Source: Undaria pinnatifida
Lineage: Eukaryota > Sar > Phaeophyceae > Laminariales > Alariaceae
Reading direction: 5' to 3'
Assembly (NCBI GenBank): GCA_012845835.1
Contig: JABAKD010000002.1
Coordinates: 18,475,629-18,539,628, forward strand
Length of the DNA: 64,000 nt
Part shown: positions 33,186-44,189 of the stretch, one piece after another
Numbering within the stretch: position 1 is the stretch's first letter
Layout: every line of letters starts with the position of its first letter
The notes under the pieces: model-generated
Database searches by the model: none
The model's input: only the letters and a program-made list of their open reading frames with translations
What the model was told of the DNA's origin: nothing
Position numbers and translations under genes: made by a program

Positions 33186-34300
33186 GTGGTCAGAAATATA
33201 TTTGTGTACCAGGTATGATATGTGTGTACGATGATAGCAACAGACCTAGAACCGATCCACCCAGCCAATCAGATGGCGTCCTGGGCGCGTGGCGAACGCT
33301 GAAACAGAACTGTACCCGATGTTGGCCACAGCAGCACCGTGTATATACCTGAGTTTGGCTATCGCTAATAAGGCGTTATATATCCTTGAACCCTACCCAT
33401 GGTTCCACTCTGCCCAAAAATATATATTTGGCCTGGCGGGGACCCGCGTGCATGCTGCGCTTGCGATGCCTGCAACCCTCGCCGCGCTCGGCGCCATCTT
33501 CCAAGCTTTCCCCACTCTATGTCCCTGTTAGCCCCGTCTCCCGCGCGGAGAGATGCAAGCCGTGCCTTATGGCGCTCGTTCCAACACTCGGCTGCTCCCG
33601 ACCTCTACCTCCCACAGCCTCCTCCTGCTGGCATCCGCTCTGTCCGGAAATAAAATACCGGGATATGTCTTTTTGTTCAAGTAAAAACGGTCCTTACATT
33701 CGGACGCGTCTAGTTACCCCCCAAGAGAAAAATAAACACACCGGGTCAATCACGCCCACAGACGCTTTCGCTCCTGCCTCGACGAGCGGCCGCCCGCGCG
33801 GCGGGAGAGCGCAGGCCGCTTTACATTGTCTACACCCATTCCCACGCACCCACGTTGAGATCTGGGGCCGAAACGGCCTAGTGCGGCGCGCCCCCAAACC
33901 CCACACTAATCCGATCTACATGTGCACTGCTGCTACTACTGCTGCATGCTGCTGCTACTGCTGAGGTTAGTTGAGTAGCGGACCATTTTTTTATGAACAA
34001 AACAACGTAGAACAAAAAATTGTAAAAGTTCATCAAAATATATCAAAATTTGAAACCAATTTGGGGTGTTCCAAGTGACCTGCTCGTCTCAGGGAGGCGG
34101 AACGCAGTCCACTGCCAAGTAGAGCCAGCTAAGCGACGTTTAATGCGCCGAGCGCCGCCACGTAGCCCGGCCGAGATCCATACATGCTTCATAATGTACC
34201 CATGGCAGGCTAGCTTGCCCCGCGGCCGAAAGCGCGAGAAGAAACACTCGGCCGCTGGAGAGCAGCGAGCCAAAAAACGAAGATAATATTTCACATATAC
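33186..34300. other. no gene identified; a few open frames
   Basis: Frames at 33,289-33,531 (80 codons, hydrophobic) and 33,386-33,964 (192 codons, overlapping) are GC-rich and unrecognised, and they compete with each other. Bases 34,205-34,290 are an inverted relative of 51,990-52,065 (CTTGCCCCGCGGCCGAAAGC type), showing a dispersed repeat. Confidence 0.4.
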
Positions 34301-34440
34301 ATACAAGGGCTCCGCATGGGCGCCGGCATTCGCCGGCGCCCATGCTTCGGGTAGGGCAGGGCAGCACTTGGACAAGATAAGGTGTAGCTGTCCGATTTGG
34401 CATTCATTGAACTTTAAACTAATGCCAAGAGTTTAATACG
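34301..34440. repeat. third, short copy of the 22.9/28.4-kb repeat head
   Basis: ACAAGGGCTCCGCATGGG, the 14-bp hairpin (34,314-34,345), GGGTAGGGCAGGGCAGCACT and TAATGCCAAGAG match the starts of both segmental copies. The homology then ends. Confidence 0.75.
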
Positions 34441-35125
34441 AACATGGGATTATGAAGGTCATACTTTGACATAGAAAAACGTAATATTATACAACAAAGA
34501 AGGCAAGGATAAGCGAAACACACTATGTTGAATGTGCCGTCAAGTAAAAGTTGGCGTCTATCAAACAAAAATACCGAAAATAGTATTATTGAGAACCTGC
34601 GTCGCCTCTAGGCGAAACGAAAGAGGCCTTGGCATTAATGAAGAGACTGCACTGCTGTCCCCGTGGCGATGGAGGTTCGAAGTTGACAGGATGCAAAATC
34701 GGTTTGCATCAAACGTCGACATGGGGCCATGTCAGCCGGCGAGGTTTTGGAAGAAGAGAGCTTTGTTTGTTACGTGAAGGCTGTCGCATTGATTGGTCTG
34801 CGTGGTCGCGGGCGAGGAGGAAAACGAAGAAGAGGAGAGCGATCTCTCGTTGCGGCGGCGTTGTCTAAGATAGGTGCGGGGGTGGCTTTGCTCGTACGGG
34901 AGGTTGGCGTAGCACTTCTTCTCTGTTTACTCGGGAAGGCGGGATGTGTGTCTGCTGTCTTTGCGTCGCGGGTGGTTCCACGTTGTCGAAATCGGACGCG
35001 TCCCCTCAATACATAATATCCGGAGTGTCTCCACCATGACGACTGCTGACAGCGCCGTGCGTGTTTCCTGGAGACTAACATATTTTTTACGGGTAGTATT
35101 AATATACCTTCGCAAAAAAAATATT
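34441..35125. other. no gene recognised
   Basis: Frames of 79-95 codons near 34,630-35,016 are Arg/Gly/Leu-rich and unrecognised. No supported gene. Confidence 0.4.
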
Positions 35126-35452
35126 CTTCATCCTATTTATTATCCTCGCACCACTCTCGCGCTCCCTCCCACTAGTAACTCAGATCCGGGGTCACATAGC
35201 GGGCGCTCCTCCTCCCTCCCCACTTCAGCACGTGTCTTCATTTTTATAGCGAGGAGAATCCAGCATTTTCTACCCTCGTCGACTCGCGTCGAGTTGTACC
35301 TACCCACGCTGCTAGGCGCTCTCAGCAGTTGATCCCTTTTTTTCTTTTTGCATTTTAGCAAATAAAGTCAAATCTCATCGTGGTCGGTGTCGAACTCAAG
35401 GACAAACAAACGTTAGTAGTATTAGAGGGTACAACCACTGGACCACCGGGGC
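35126..35452 (-). mobile_element. tRNA-derived SINE, family 1, near full length
   Basis: The minus strand starts GCCCCGGTGGTCCAGTGG. TGGTCCAGTGG (35,435-35,445) is a near-consensus pol III A box, and CTTGAGTTCGACACC (35,386-35,400) matches a B box about 40 bases downstream, the spacing found in tRNA genes. The body then matches 27,260-26,995. No cloverleaf can be completed, so it is tRNA-derived and not a tRNA gene. RNA from it would depend on LINE proteins for copying. Confidence 0.7.
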
Positions 35453-35894
35453 GTCCGGCTGACAATTGATAAAAAAAAACAGGATCTTTGCATAGAGGTT
35501 ACATTCCCCAATATTGTATGATATTTCCAGCTGGATATTTCGATGGTTGACGCCGCGTTACGTACCCAGAGAGGTGTTGCCTGTGGTGTCAGTCAACATT
35601 ATTTTTTACTGATGGAGCCTGTGTCCTGTGACCACGGACTTGATTATGCGAGTTAATGTGAGAACGACAACAACTACTACTGCTGCTCTTGAAGCTCGGA
35701 ATTTGAAAACAGCGTAGCACCAGGTATATATCGTCGTTGACTACTACCCTATAGATTGCTGCTGTGTCATTGATTAGTACGCCACGCGTTGACCCGTTCT
35801 CGGAAAAAGAACTGCCCAGGAATCCAAAATCCAAAATCGTCCCCGCTATTCTCGGATGTGTTTCTTAACTCCCGTACGTAGTACGCGTTCACGA

Positions 35895-36170
35895 TCAGGT
35901 ATAGGGGATGGATAAGGAAGGCGTCGGACAGCGCCCTTCGAACAAAGTGACTTGACCGAGAAATCCTACAGCACTGCCCACTGAGCTACTTAATCACTTG
36001 ACTCAGTCAGTGGGTGGTACTACATGACATGTTGAACTACCAAAACAACCATTCATAACGTCGTCAGCGCGCACGCCCGAAAACGACAAATATGAAGGCG
36101 GTGAGAATCGAACTCACGACACAGCACTACCCCCTTGTCACGTGACTCAAAAGTAACTCAGTAGTGGGTT
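35895..36170 (-). mobile_element. tRNA-like SINE heads (family 2 relatives)
   Basis: TAGCTCAGTGG (35,978-35,988 complement) is a perfect A box, followed by TTGTTCGAAGGGC as B box near 35,935. Upstream on the minus strand a second tRNA-like piece holds GTGAGTTCGATTCTCAC (36,101-36,117), which folds as a perfect T-arm with a 5-bp stem and 7-base loop. The matching acceptor strand (GAAGGCG) is absent at the expected distance, so this is not an intact tRNA gene. Confidence 0.5.
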
Positions 36171-36377
36171 TTTCTGAAATACCAACCAAACACAATTAAG
36201 TTAATATTAAAAAACATGAACAGGGGTTTCCATACAGATAATAGGGCGTTTTTCTACCAGGGATAGGGATGATATGTCTAGACATGGAGTTTTGCCTTAC
36301 AGACAGCCTGACATTGACATGTCTCCTGGCATATTTGCTGGTAGGTGATAGAAATTACATCACATGTTGTGTTCCAG

Positions 36378-36680
36378 GTCAAACCATGGGCAGCTCACCC
36401 GATGTCGTATTTGTTTCTCCCACACGTGAGCTACTCGTACTACCCGATGCCTGTACCCCGCAGGAAATTGGACAGGGGCGCAAGGTATATCCGGACGAAG
36501 AAGTCCAAACTGTACAAGGACGACAACGCGCGCTTCACCCAGGTGCAGTACGTCAAGACGCACACCATCTTGGGTATGGAGCCCATTAACTTCATGGAGA
36601 GCGAAGAGCGACGTCACACTCTTCTCGTTGCTGGCAGCGAAGAACAACCGTTCCCTGTCGAGAAGCTGAACTCGAAGGCG
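36378..36680 (+). CDS. hAT-2 first visible exon
   Basis: Acceptor TGTTCCAG, 101 codons in phase 0, donor GCG/GTGAGC. It contains FTQVQYVKTHTILGMEPINF and ESEERRHTLLV, typical of the N-terminal region before the hAT catalytic core. An alternative donor at 36,727 would break the frame with the next exon. Confidence 0.7.
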
Positions 36681-39600
36681 GTGAGCACAGCGTTGAATTT
36701 TGTTGGACCTTGCTTCGCACCACCAGGTATAACTATCTTTTTTTTTTTTTTTTCTTCTTTTTTTATCCTCCGGCGGATGGGGAAAAATAAAGCTTTAGCT
36801 CACCACACTTCCGCGTATTTTCATACGCGTCGTGTGTCGATTTAACTCAGTTGCTTTCGCAGCCCAACGCTAGCTGGCGCACCCTTCGAGTCCCATTGTA
36901 GGTATAGCTATCAGGATGTGTTTTCACTACGCACCGAAGCAGTACATACGTCATATATTGCGCCCCCTTTCCTTTTGATATACCTAGTACACGTGTATAT
37001 AGTTGACAATATAGCTCACTTGACCAACACACACCTTGTTGTACTGCTTCATATTTTGAAACGATGAACGCATTTTTTTGTTTGCCCATGTGTTCACACA
37101 GGTCAAGGCCACCATCGCTGAGTTATACTCTGCCGGGAAGGCCGCATTCATGGAAGCCGTCGCGAGAGTGAAGAACACTTCCCACGGCCCCATCCTTAAC
37201 ATCAACGTCGACCTATGGACGACAAAGTGCGCTGCCGGGAAGGAGAAGTACCTCGGTGAGACCTCTTGGTAGGTGTGCCTGGTACAGGCTGGTTCAAGTA
37301 AAAGAAAACAATTTGTCTCCCCCACGAATACCGCTCGCAATAACTGGTCAAAGAGTGAATACTTGGTCGCAATATCTGGTCAAAGAGTGAATACTTGGTA
37401 TTATAGTGACCCCCATGAACAGTGTAAGTCTTAGAGGGTGCCATGGCCAAAAAAGAAACTACCGGCCTCGGGCTGCCTCTAGGAGCGAAACTCGTATCGA
37501 CCTCTGACAGGCTTTCAGTTTTTTCAATAATATTACAGGCTTTTTCCAGCGGGAGCGAAAAAAAATTGCGCCGCATTTTGCACGATCCGGGTGGATCCGG
37601 TTGAACGTACTCCAAGGCATGCCTGTAGAAATGTTCGCGCAAAAAATCGAATATCTCACCTGCCTGTGTCCAACATCAAGCAGAATCTAGCGAAAAACTG
37701 GATCACACACTGAAACCATGTACTTTGAAGTAAAAAACATATATAACTCATTTATAGGCACAAAAGTCTAAATGTCCACGCCGTTTTTTGGAGGAAGACC
37801 CTGAATTTTTTTTTGCACACGTGTTCTACATGCTCATCCTTGAGGCCTGACCCGCGTTTTTTTTCTTCCCGTCAAAAAAAGTTGGGCTAAGGTGGTCCAC
37901 ATTGTCCGAAAATTTTTAACTGACGAAGATCAGGCAAGAAAAAAAACTAAAAAAACGGGTAAGGTCTTCGCAAGGGCACATAGATGACGTGTGCAAAATT
38001 GCACGGTCTGAATCCAAAAAATGGCTTGAACATTCGCCGGGGAATACGTGTGGGTTTTTAACGTGAACCAGCCGTTGTCTGGTATCATTGTTAATACTAC
38101 ACTACTTGTAGCGTCGTAGCGATGTGGCGTTGGTGTCGTTTTTTTATCTTCAGTTTGATTGGGTTGCAAGCCACCGGCCGCTCCCGAGCGCCAATAAGCA
38201 CTCAAAAATAAGTGGGCCAATCAGTAGAATGTTCGCTTCTGGCCCCGTAGAAAACGCGTTCGAGTCTACGTCCGGTCGTTATCTATTATATGTTTGCCTC
38301 CTTGTCACTCATACTAAAACCCGTACCTTTTTCTGGCTTCTTTGTATGATCCGATCCTGTACGTATTGCAGCAGCACGGTAGTATCCATGCACCTTCTTG
38401 TGTATGCATACCGTTGTACAGCAAAACTATACGAAGTGTACTATTAATACTGTACTGTCGTTTTTTCTTCTCTTTTCAAATATGGCTTGTATCATGTTAG
38501 TGTTTAGTAAAGTACTGCATGTACTGTACAGCAGTACAGCAGTACTTCTACTATATGTAGGACTCCGGATGAGTGGGTCCGAGCCCTCTCCTCGTTTTGT
38601 ACATGTTTTTATGTTTTTTTTTTGTTTTCTTTTTGGGTGGGTGAGTAGGGGTGTTACGTACACACGACGAGCCGTGTCCAAACACTGAGCCAGCGGAGCA
38701 GCAGTCGTACGATAATTTTTCATTGAGTTAACAGTACAAATTAAATAAACAAAAACTCATGGTGCCTTTGATATGAGTACCACGTATCGCTGACATTTTC
38801 TGCTGATGCTGTTTTTTTCAGCGATAATATGAAACGCCTCACTTCTACCGAAGAGAGGTGCCGCCGTACGGTCCCCGCTTTATACACCGGTTGCTGAGGC
38901 ATCCGGGAAGGGGACTCTTGCAGGTACCCCCCCCTCCCTGTGCCTATCTGCCTGGTTGATGAAAACCCGACGTGCTCCGTCCCGGCATAGTAGGGATGCG
39001 AAGGTCTATTGTCATATGATTACGGCCAGGCACAAACTGAGTACACCCTCCCCCCCCTGTGCCTAGTAACCCCCCCCCCCCCCCCCTAGCTGTTCAAGTT
39101 GAAGATTTCGATGGTGCTGGAAAAAAATGGTTGGTCCTCGTCTCGCCTCTTTGAAACGCATTTACAAGGACTACCAGGGTACATAATTATCCCTGCGATA
39201 TTATCAAGCGAGTATGTAGGAAGAACGTGCAGTTGTACAGGTTTATGTACGCATATGTCCTAAATTGCAGTTGGCATGACACGCATGATACGCTTGGTGT
39301 GCCCCACGCTGTTGCGTTCGCCTTTAATTTCGCTTGATGTTTCCTCTGAATCCCCACAAAAGGTTTGACGTACGTTCTTGAATATTAGTATTTCTTTTCT
39401 CTTTTTTGTTTTTGGTAATGCCTTATGATACCGGATATGCTTTCACCAGCGGCCGCATCTTACCCCTGTTGTGCAGCACTGCACTAATCGTCTAATCACT
39501 CGTACCCATGTTTTTCACCACTGCACTTTCCCGTCCCTTTTTGTCATGAGGTTTGAGGGCCTTTCTCATGAAGGACGGGTTCGTCCTCATGACGCAACTG

Positions 39601-42600
39601 TTGGCCGTTAAGGAGTACAGCCCGGGCAAAGAGGTCAGCGACGAGCGGGCGGGAGAGTGCGTCCGATTGTGGGCTGGTCAAGTCCTGGAGGAGTGGGGGT
39701 TCGGCTGGGAGTATGTCCTGGGGGCGGTTACAGACAGCGGGTCCGACGTCAAGTTTGCCTTTGTCAACACACCGGGGCTCCACCGCGAGTGGTGCATCCC
39801 GCACCTGCTCAATCGCGCGATAATCGAAGCTTTCGGCCTCTCCCTGACTCCTGCGACGTCGAAGAACCCAGACAGCCGACAGCTCATGAGCGACATGAGG
39901 AAAGACGTGGAGCACATGAGCAAGTCCGACAAGGACAAGGTGAGTTTAGGCGCTTTCACTTGTACTACTTGTCCGAAGAAGCTTCATACGTATTGACGCT
40001 GGAGTTTGTTGGTGCTTAGTTTATTTTCGGCGGTAGGGGTTCCTGACCAGAATAAATCACAGAGGAGGATATGGTAGTGCAGTGTACTCGTACTCAAGCG
40101 TCTTCCCTTGTCCTAACAATAGCTCGTGCCGCTGACTTGTCTCCGTCTTCGGCACTTATCATTCTATCCGCTCGCCTTCGCGTTTGCCCTCAACCTTCTC
40201 GTTAGACGGAGTTCAATGAGCTGCTCGACCTCAAGTACGAGACATTCCCGAAGGGTCGGTTGGTCCAGGCTGCTGCACACCGCTGGGTGAGCGCAGCAGT
40301 GGCCATGGAGCGCTACCTCGTGTTCTACCCTGACCTCGTCGCCTTTGCCCAGAAGGAGGGCAAGCAGCTGGAGATGACCAGGAAGCCAGAAGTGAGCTTG
40401 ACGAATGGAATAGCCTGCTGCTAGGCCAGGTTTCGCTTCACGGCTGCTTGGTTGAACCCTCGCTACCGTTTGTACTTAAGATGTCGATGTGCGGAGTCAC
40501 TGCTGTACACATAAACACAAATACTGAAGCGTGTCGAAATATAACGAGATCATATTTCGTTTGTAGGGGGGTTGGTCAGGAGGACACGAGGGAACACGAC
40601 CAAAAGAAAAAAACACCTCACCACCGCCCACATCATGAGTAAAAAAAGATGAATGTGTACGAACTTGGGTTACTCGTTTTTGTTTTCGCTTGTTCTTTAC
40701 TACGTTTCCTTATACGAGTGTAGTATACATATATTTCGCCCGTGTTCCCAGGGTTGGTTCATAGCCAATCATTCTCTTACGGCTAGGCACTCGCAGCCTC
40801 TAGCAGTCATTATTGTACTGATTTCGTCAGCTACAAGTACATGAAAACTGCATCAGCACACTGGTCGTCCTGCAGGCGCATAATAACATACTTTGGTATT
40901 TAATGTGACTCCGTCGCTGCTTGGGGCACAGGGGTAGTAGGCTCTCACCGGCAAACAAATTGCGCGAAAGAACTCGACTCCCCCCCCCTTTGAAAATGTA
41001 GTTGGAAGTACAAATTTCTTCCCCTCTCCTCCCGGAACGCTTTTGATCAGCTTCCGCAATTTTCTGTTTGTGTACGTTTTGAAATTTAACACGTGCGACG
41101 GCTGCAAACATTATCTTTCCCGATCAAGGTAGTAGTCGTCCTTTGTGTAGAGTCCTGAAGACCCGAGACGACAACCGATATCAATTGCACTGGAGAAATT
41201 CGTCACCCGTCAAGGAATATGACCAAGACAAGGTTCCTGTGCATGAAACTAGTAGTGGCGAGAACGTGTGGTCGTACTGACGTGCCCCGCTTCAGTTTCG
41301 TGAATTTCGATCCAAAAAAATTCAACCTCATATTTTAACCGCATGTGCACACCAATGGGAAATCTGCGTTGATTGTTTAGTTTTTTCACGGAAAGTCGTT
41401 GTTGCAATTATTCGGATCGTCATGTCGGTAATATATCTTAAACAGGTAGGCTATCCATCTGTTGGCTGACGCATACTCGTACTCAACATCGTGTCAAGAA
41501 ATGGCATTAAAATGCGTAATATTGAGCGGGCCGCAGCGGAGTGGCTCTGTATCTCACGCGGATCTGGACAGCGGAGAGCACACCTTGAACAATGTCGTGT
41601 CCACATTTATTTAGTAGGCACTTCGCACGTGCCATGAACACAAACACTGTTTCATGATTTCCTTTTCTTTGGTGTACTAGACGTCAATTTCATAATAATA
41701 TGCCTGGTATATATATTTATTGCTATGCTTACACCGTTTTTGACCACCCAATCGCCTGTCTCGTGGTTCAACAGCTTTTGGAACTCTACAGCCTCATGAA
41801 AGAAGTGACCTTAGTGATTCAGAGCTGCCAGTCTGCCAGTGCGCCGTCAGCCCCCACGGCTCTTCTACGCATCGTCGCTCTGCTCGATCTTCTGGATCCT
41901 TCAAAGCCGCTCCTGCTGCAAGCCCCGGAGCACTACTTTGTCCTTCCCAAGAAGAAAGGGCAAGCGCCGTCGCCGAAGAAAGCCCGCGTCCGCAAGCAAC
42001 CGGGGGAGCTGACCGAACTCGCGAGGATCACTCGACAGAAGCTACGCGCAGCGATCTTCAAGCGTTTTGGCTACAAGCGGTATGGCAAGAGGTACAAGGA
42101 GGAGAGCCACCTGTTCGACATGGTGGTTGCCTTCAACCCGGCGATGCGTGAGCTTGGATACATCGACCGGCTCGCCGCGTCTCCGGGGTTGTCACAGAAG
42201 GTCAAGGACAAGATATGGCTCCAGATAGCCCAGGTGGCGGAGAAGGTCATCATCTCCAAGCGGACTGAAGAAAAGATGGTTTCCGATGCCGTAGGCGGTG
42301 AGCGATACCGGACCACGGACCAGGATGGGGAGGCTGGGGGCAGCGTCGACACATCCAGAAACCAGCGCCTCAAGATGGGCCCCGAGATTAGCGAGGTCGT
42401 CATGGCCAACTACGAGAGCGCGGGGTTGTTCGACAAACCGGCCGACAACCCCGCTGGTGCCTCAGAGCGAGCGTTGAGGTCGCCCTTGGAGGAGGCGGAG
42501 GAGCTTCTGAAGGACTGGAGAGAGGCACAGGTATGTACACACTTTACGTCTCCCCCGAGAAAGTCCTCGCGCCCATGAGCCTCGTATTCGTATGCAGTTA

Positions 42601-43901
42601 TAGCCTACACACCGGCCGAATATTTTACTACAATAACCCTGCTGCGCGAGGAAAAAGTGAAAGCTATACTGACTATTTGTCATGTAGCTTAGAGTTCAAT
42701 TGTTTAATTGTTACAAGGAACTTGAAACGGAGAGCGGTTTTCTTTTATGCTTTCCACTTTCAGAATCGTGCTGTGCGGTGCTGTGCGGTGCGGTGCGGAT
42801 TTCATTGTTTTGAAAACTGCACGGTGCGGTGCAGATTTTATCATTTGCTTTATCATGTCGTGCCGAACCGCGCCGCACCACCAGAGACAACATACCTTTT
42901 CTAAATTATCCTTCGATGTTGTAGGGAACCAAAGTTGGCGAGGTATGTTTGGTATTTGTTTATCAAGACAGAGTTTAAAACTATACATATTATACAAACT
43001 TTGGGATACAGCAAAGCCGCAACGCTTCTTCGCACTCTTCGTCTTCACGGTGGTTCGTCTTCACGGTGGCCCTGTTTTTGATATTTTTATGAGAGTCGAA
43101 CGTTGCGCTTGGGCGTGGAAGTTTCGCGTTGTATTAGTATCGTACGGTGCGACGCTGTGCGGATCTCTCTTTCGCTAAATACACTTTACGGTGCGGTGCG
43201 GTTGAACTCTTACCGCACTGCACACCTGGAGCCGCTATGCTTTGCTCGGCTTTGGTGCTTGCGCAAAACACGTTTTGCTCTTGTCGTGCACGCTCAAGCT
43301 GAGGTGCTGATGGTGGTACCTGTTCTTGTCGTTCCTCTTTTTAAGGTTGGTACACAGGCTAATTGACAGAAGCATATTGGTGTATTGCCACCACGAACTT
43401 GTACCATTGTTTTGTACCCAGATACCAGCCGAGTTCAGCCGCATCACACAAGGCGAGACAATCGCGAGATTCTGGCGCGGTTACGGGGCAAAGCATCATC
43501 CTCTGCTGGCGAACGTTGCACGTGCCTTCTTGGGGGCTCCAGGGTCAGCAGCGGTGCTCGAGCGGGACTTCGGGGAAGCTGGGAAGCTTGTAAATCGCCA
43601 ACGCGGTTCACTTGACCCCTCCTTGGTGGAGATGATAATGTTCCTCCGCGGAGCGTATGACCTCATCCCCGAGGATGTGCCAGTTCTTTCACCTGCAGCA
43701 CGCGCGGAGGCCATTCCAGCAAGGCTGAAAGACCCCCGCAAAAAGGCAGAGGTTGAGGACCTAACTTCCGGCCTCGAGCAGGCCGACGCGCGGACGACGT
43801 TAGACAGCTTCTTCGTTTGTGGCGAGCTCTCGGACGACGATAGTAACGGTGTAAGCGGTGCTTTGGGGGAAGACGGTGTAGTGAGTGATGCCGAAGGGTA
43901 G
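36378..43901 (+). CDS. intact six-exon hAT transposase-like gene (hAT-2)
   Basis: Six exons (36,378-36,680; 37,102-37,255; 39,551-39,939; 40,206-40,391; 41,775-42,530; 43,422-43,901) join through five GT-AG introns with matching phases into one frame of 755 codons plus stop. In the conceptual protein, NVDLWTTK (near residue 138) fits the first catalytic Asp. AVTDSGSD (212-218) fits the second, and REWCIPHLLN (231-240) is the C-x2-H pair. HRWVSAAVAMERY (307-319) is the RW block. VLERDFGEAGKL (641-652) begins the C-terminal dimerisation region and holds a candidate third acidic residue. Residues 410-450 are basic. hAT transposases bind element ends and cut and join DNA in the nucleus. The start codon and any BED finger are not found upstream of the phase-0 acceptor at 36,378, so the N-terminus is incomplete. 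It is either an element capable of activity or a domesticated gene; no TIRs were recognised. Confidence 0.75.
37102..37255 (+). CDS. hAT-2 exon with first catalytic Asp region
   Basis: Acceptor TTCACACAG, starts VKATIAELYSAGKAAF, contains NINVDLWTTKCAAGKEKYL, and ends one base into a Gly codon at donor G/GTGAGA. Confidence 0.75.
37334..37401. repeat. 32-bp tandem duplication in hAT-2 intron 2
   Basis: TCGCAATAACTGGTCAAAGA plus GTGAATACTTGG occurs twice in tandem with one difference. Confidence 0.8.
38950..39048 (+). repeat. dispersed repeat, copy in hAT-2 intron 2
   Basis: It is about 90% identical by eye to 59,191-59,290 in the same orientation (GGTTGRTGAAAACCCGAYGTG ... CACAAACTGAGTAC). 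Poly-C runs follow both copies. The intron is 2.3 kb and seems to have collected inserted DNA. Confidence 0.75.
39551..39939 (+). CDS. hAT-2 exon with second catalytic Asp and C-x2-H
   Basis: Acceptor TCATGAG completes the split Gly codon; donor AAG/GTGAGT, phase 0. It contains LRAFLMKDGFVLM, VLGAVTDSGSDVKFAF and REWCIPHLLNRAIIEAFG. Confidence 0.8.
40206..40391 (+). CDS. hAT-2 exon with RW motif
   Basis: Acceptor CTCGTTAG, 62 codons in phase 0, donor GAA/GTGAGC. HRWVSAAVAMERYLVFYPDL corresponds to the conserved RW segment of hAT transposases. Confidence 0.8.
41775..42530 (+). CDS. hAT-2 largest exon
   Basis: Acceptor GTTCAACAG, 252 codons in phase 0, donor CAG/GTATGT. It begins LLELYSLMKEVTLVIQSCQS, has a basic stretch (LPKKKGQAPSPKKARVRKQP) that could serve nuclear import, then a helical region with FDMVVAFNPAMRELGYID. 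Confidence 0.8.
42765..43215. repeat. GTGCGGTGCG simple repeats in hAT-2 intron 5
   Basis: Clusters of GTGCGGTGCGG occur at about 42,771-42,800 and 42,820-42,835, again near 43,145-43,160 and 43,190-43,200, with reverse-complement versions (CCGCGCCGCACC, ACCGCACTGCAC) at 42,868 and 43,212. They could pair within the intron. Confidence 0.55.
43422..43901 (+). CDS. hAT-2 last exon, dimerisation domain
   Basis: Acceptor TTGTACCCAG, 159 codons and TAG. It contains IARFWRGYGAKHHPLLANVA, AAVLERDFGEAGKLVNRQRG and PSLVEMIMFLRGAYDL, the hAT C-terminal dimerisation signature, then an acidic tail. Confidence 0.85.
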   Translation: MPAEFSRITQGETIARFWRGYGAKHHPLLANVARAFLGAPGSAAVLERDFGEAGKLVNRQRGSLDPSLVEMIMFLRGAYDLIPEDVPVLSPAARAEAIPARLKDPRKKAEVEDLTSGLEQADARTTLDSFFVCGELSDDDSNGVSGALGEDGVVSDAEG

Positions 43902-44189
43902 GCAGACGGTCGTGCTCCCAGGAGGAGCAGAGTAGTATCCGTGTTGTATTGTTTCTAGTCGGGTTGGCATGGATACATCGATTTGAGGGTAGGTGGATAA
44001 CCACGGTCTTCCTTTCGCACTGCGTTTGTAGCTGATCAGCAATATATCTCTCTCGGGGGAGTGCGACAGCGAAACCGTTAGGATGAAGCAAGAAGGACAC
44101 GGTTTCCCCCTTAGTACTGTGTTTGTCTCTGGATGATGATCAAGTACGTTGTATGCGTAGACGTCTTTCCCGTGGGTTGCGTTTAGTTT

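Noticed and set aside
36085-36190. A functional tRNA gene
   Set aside because: A perfect T-arm is present, but no matching acceptor strand, D-arm or anticodon arm lies at the required spacing.
2620-43901. Joining the BED-like exon at 2.6 kb to the hAT-2 gene at 36 kb
   Set aside because: The splice phases do not match, the distance is 33 kb, and several independent elements lie between them.
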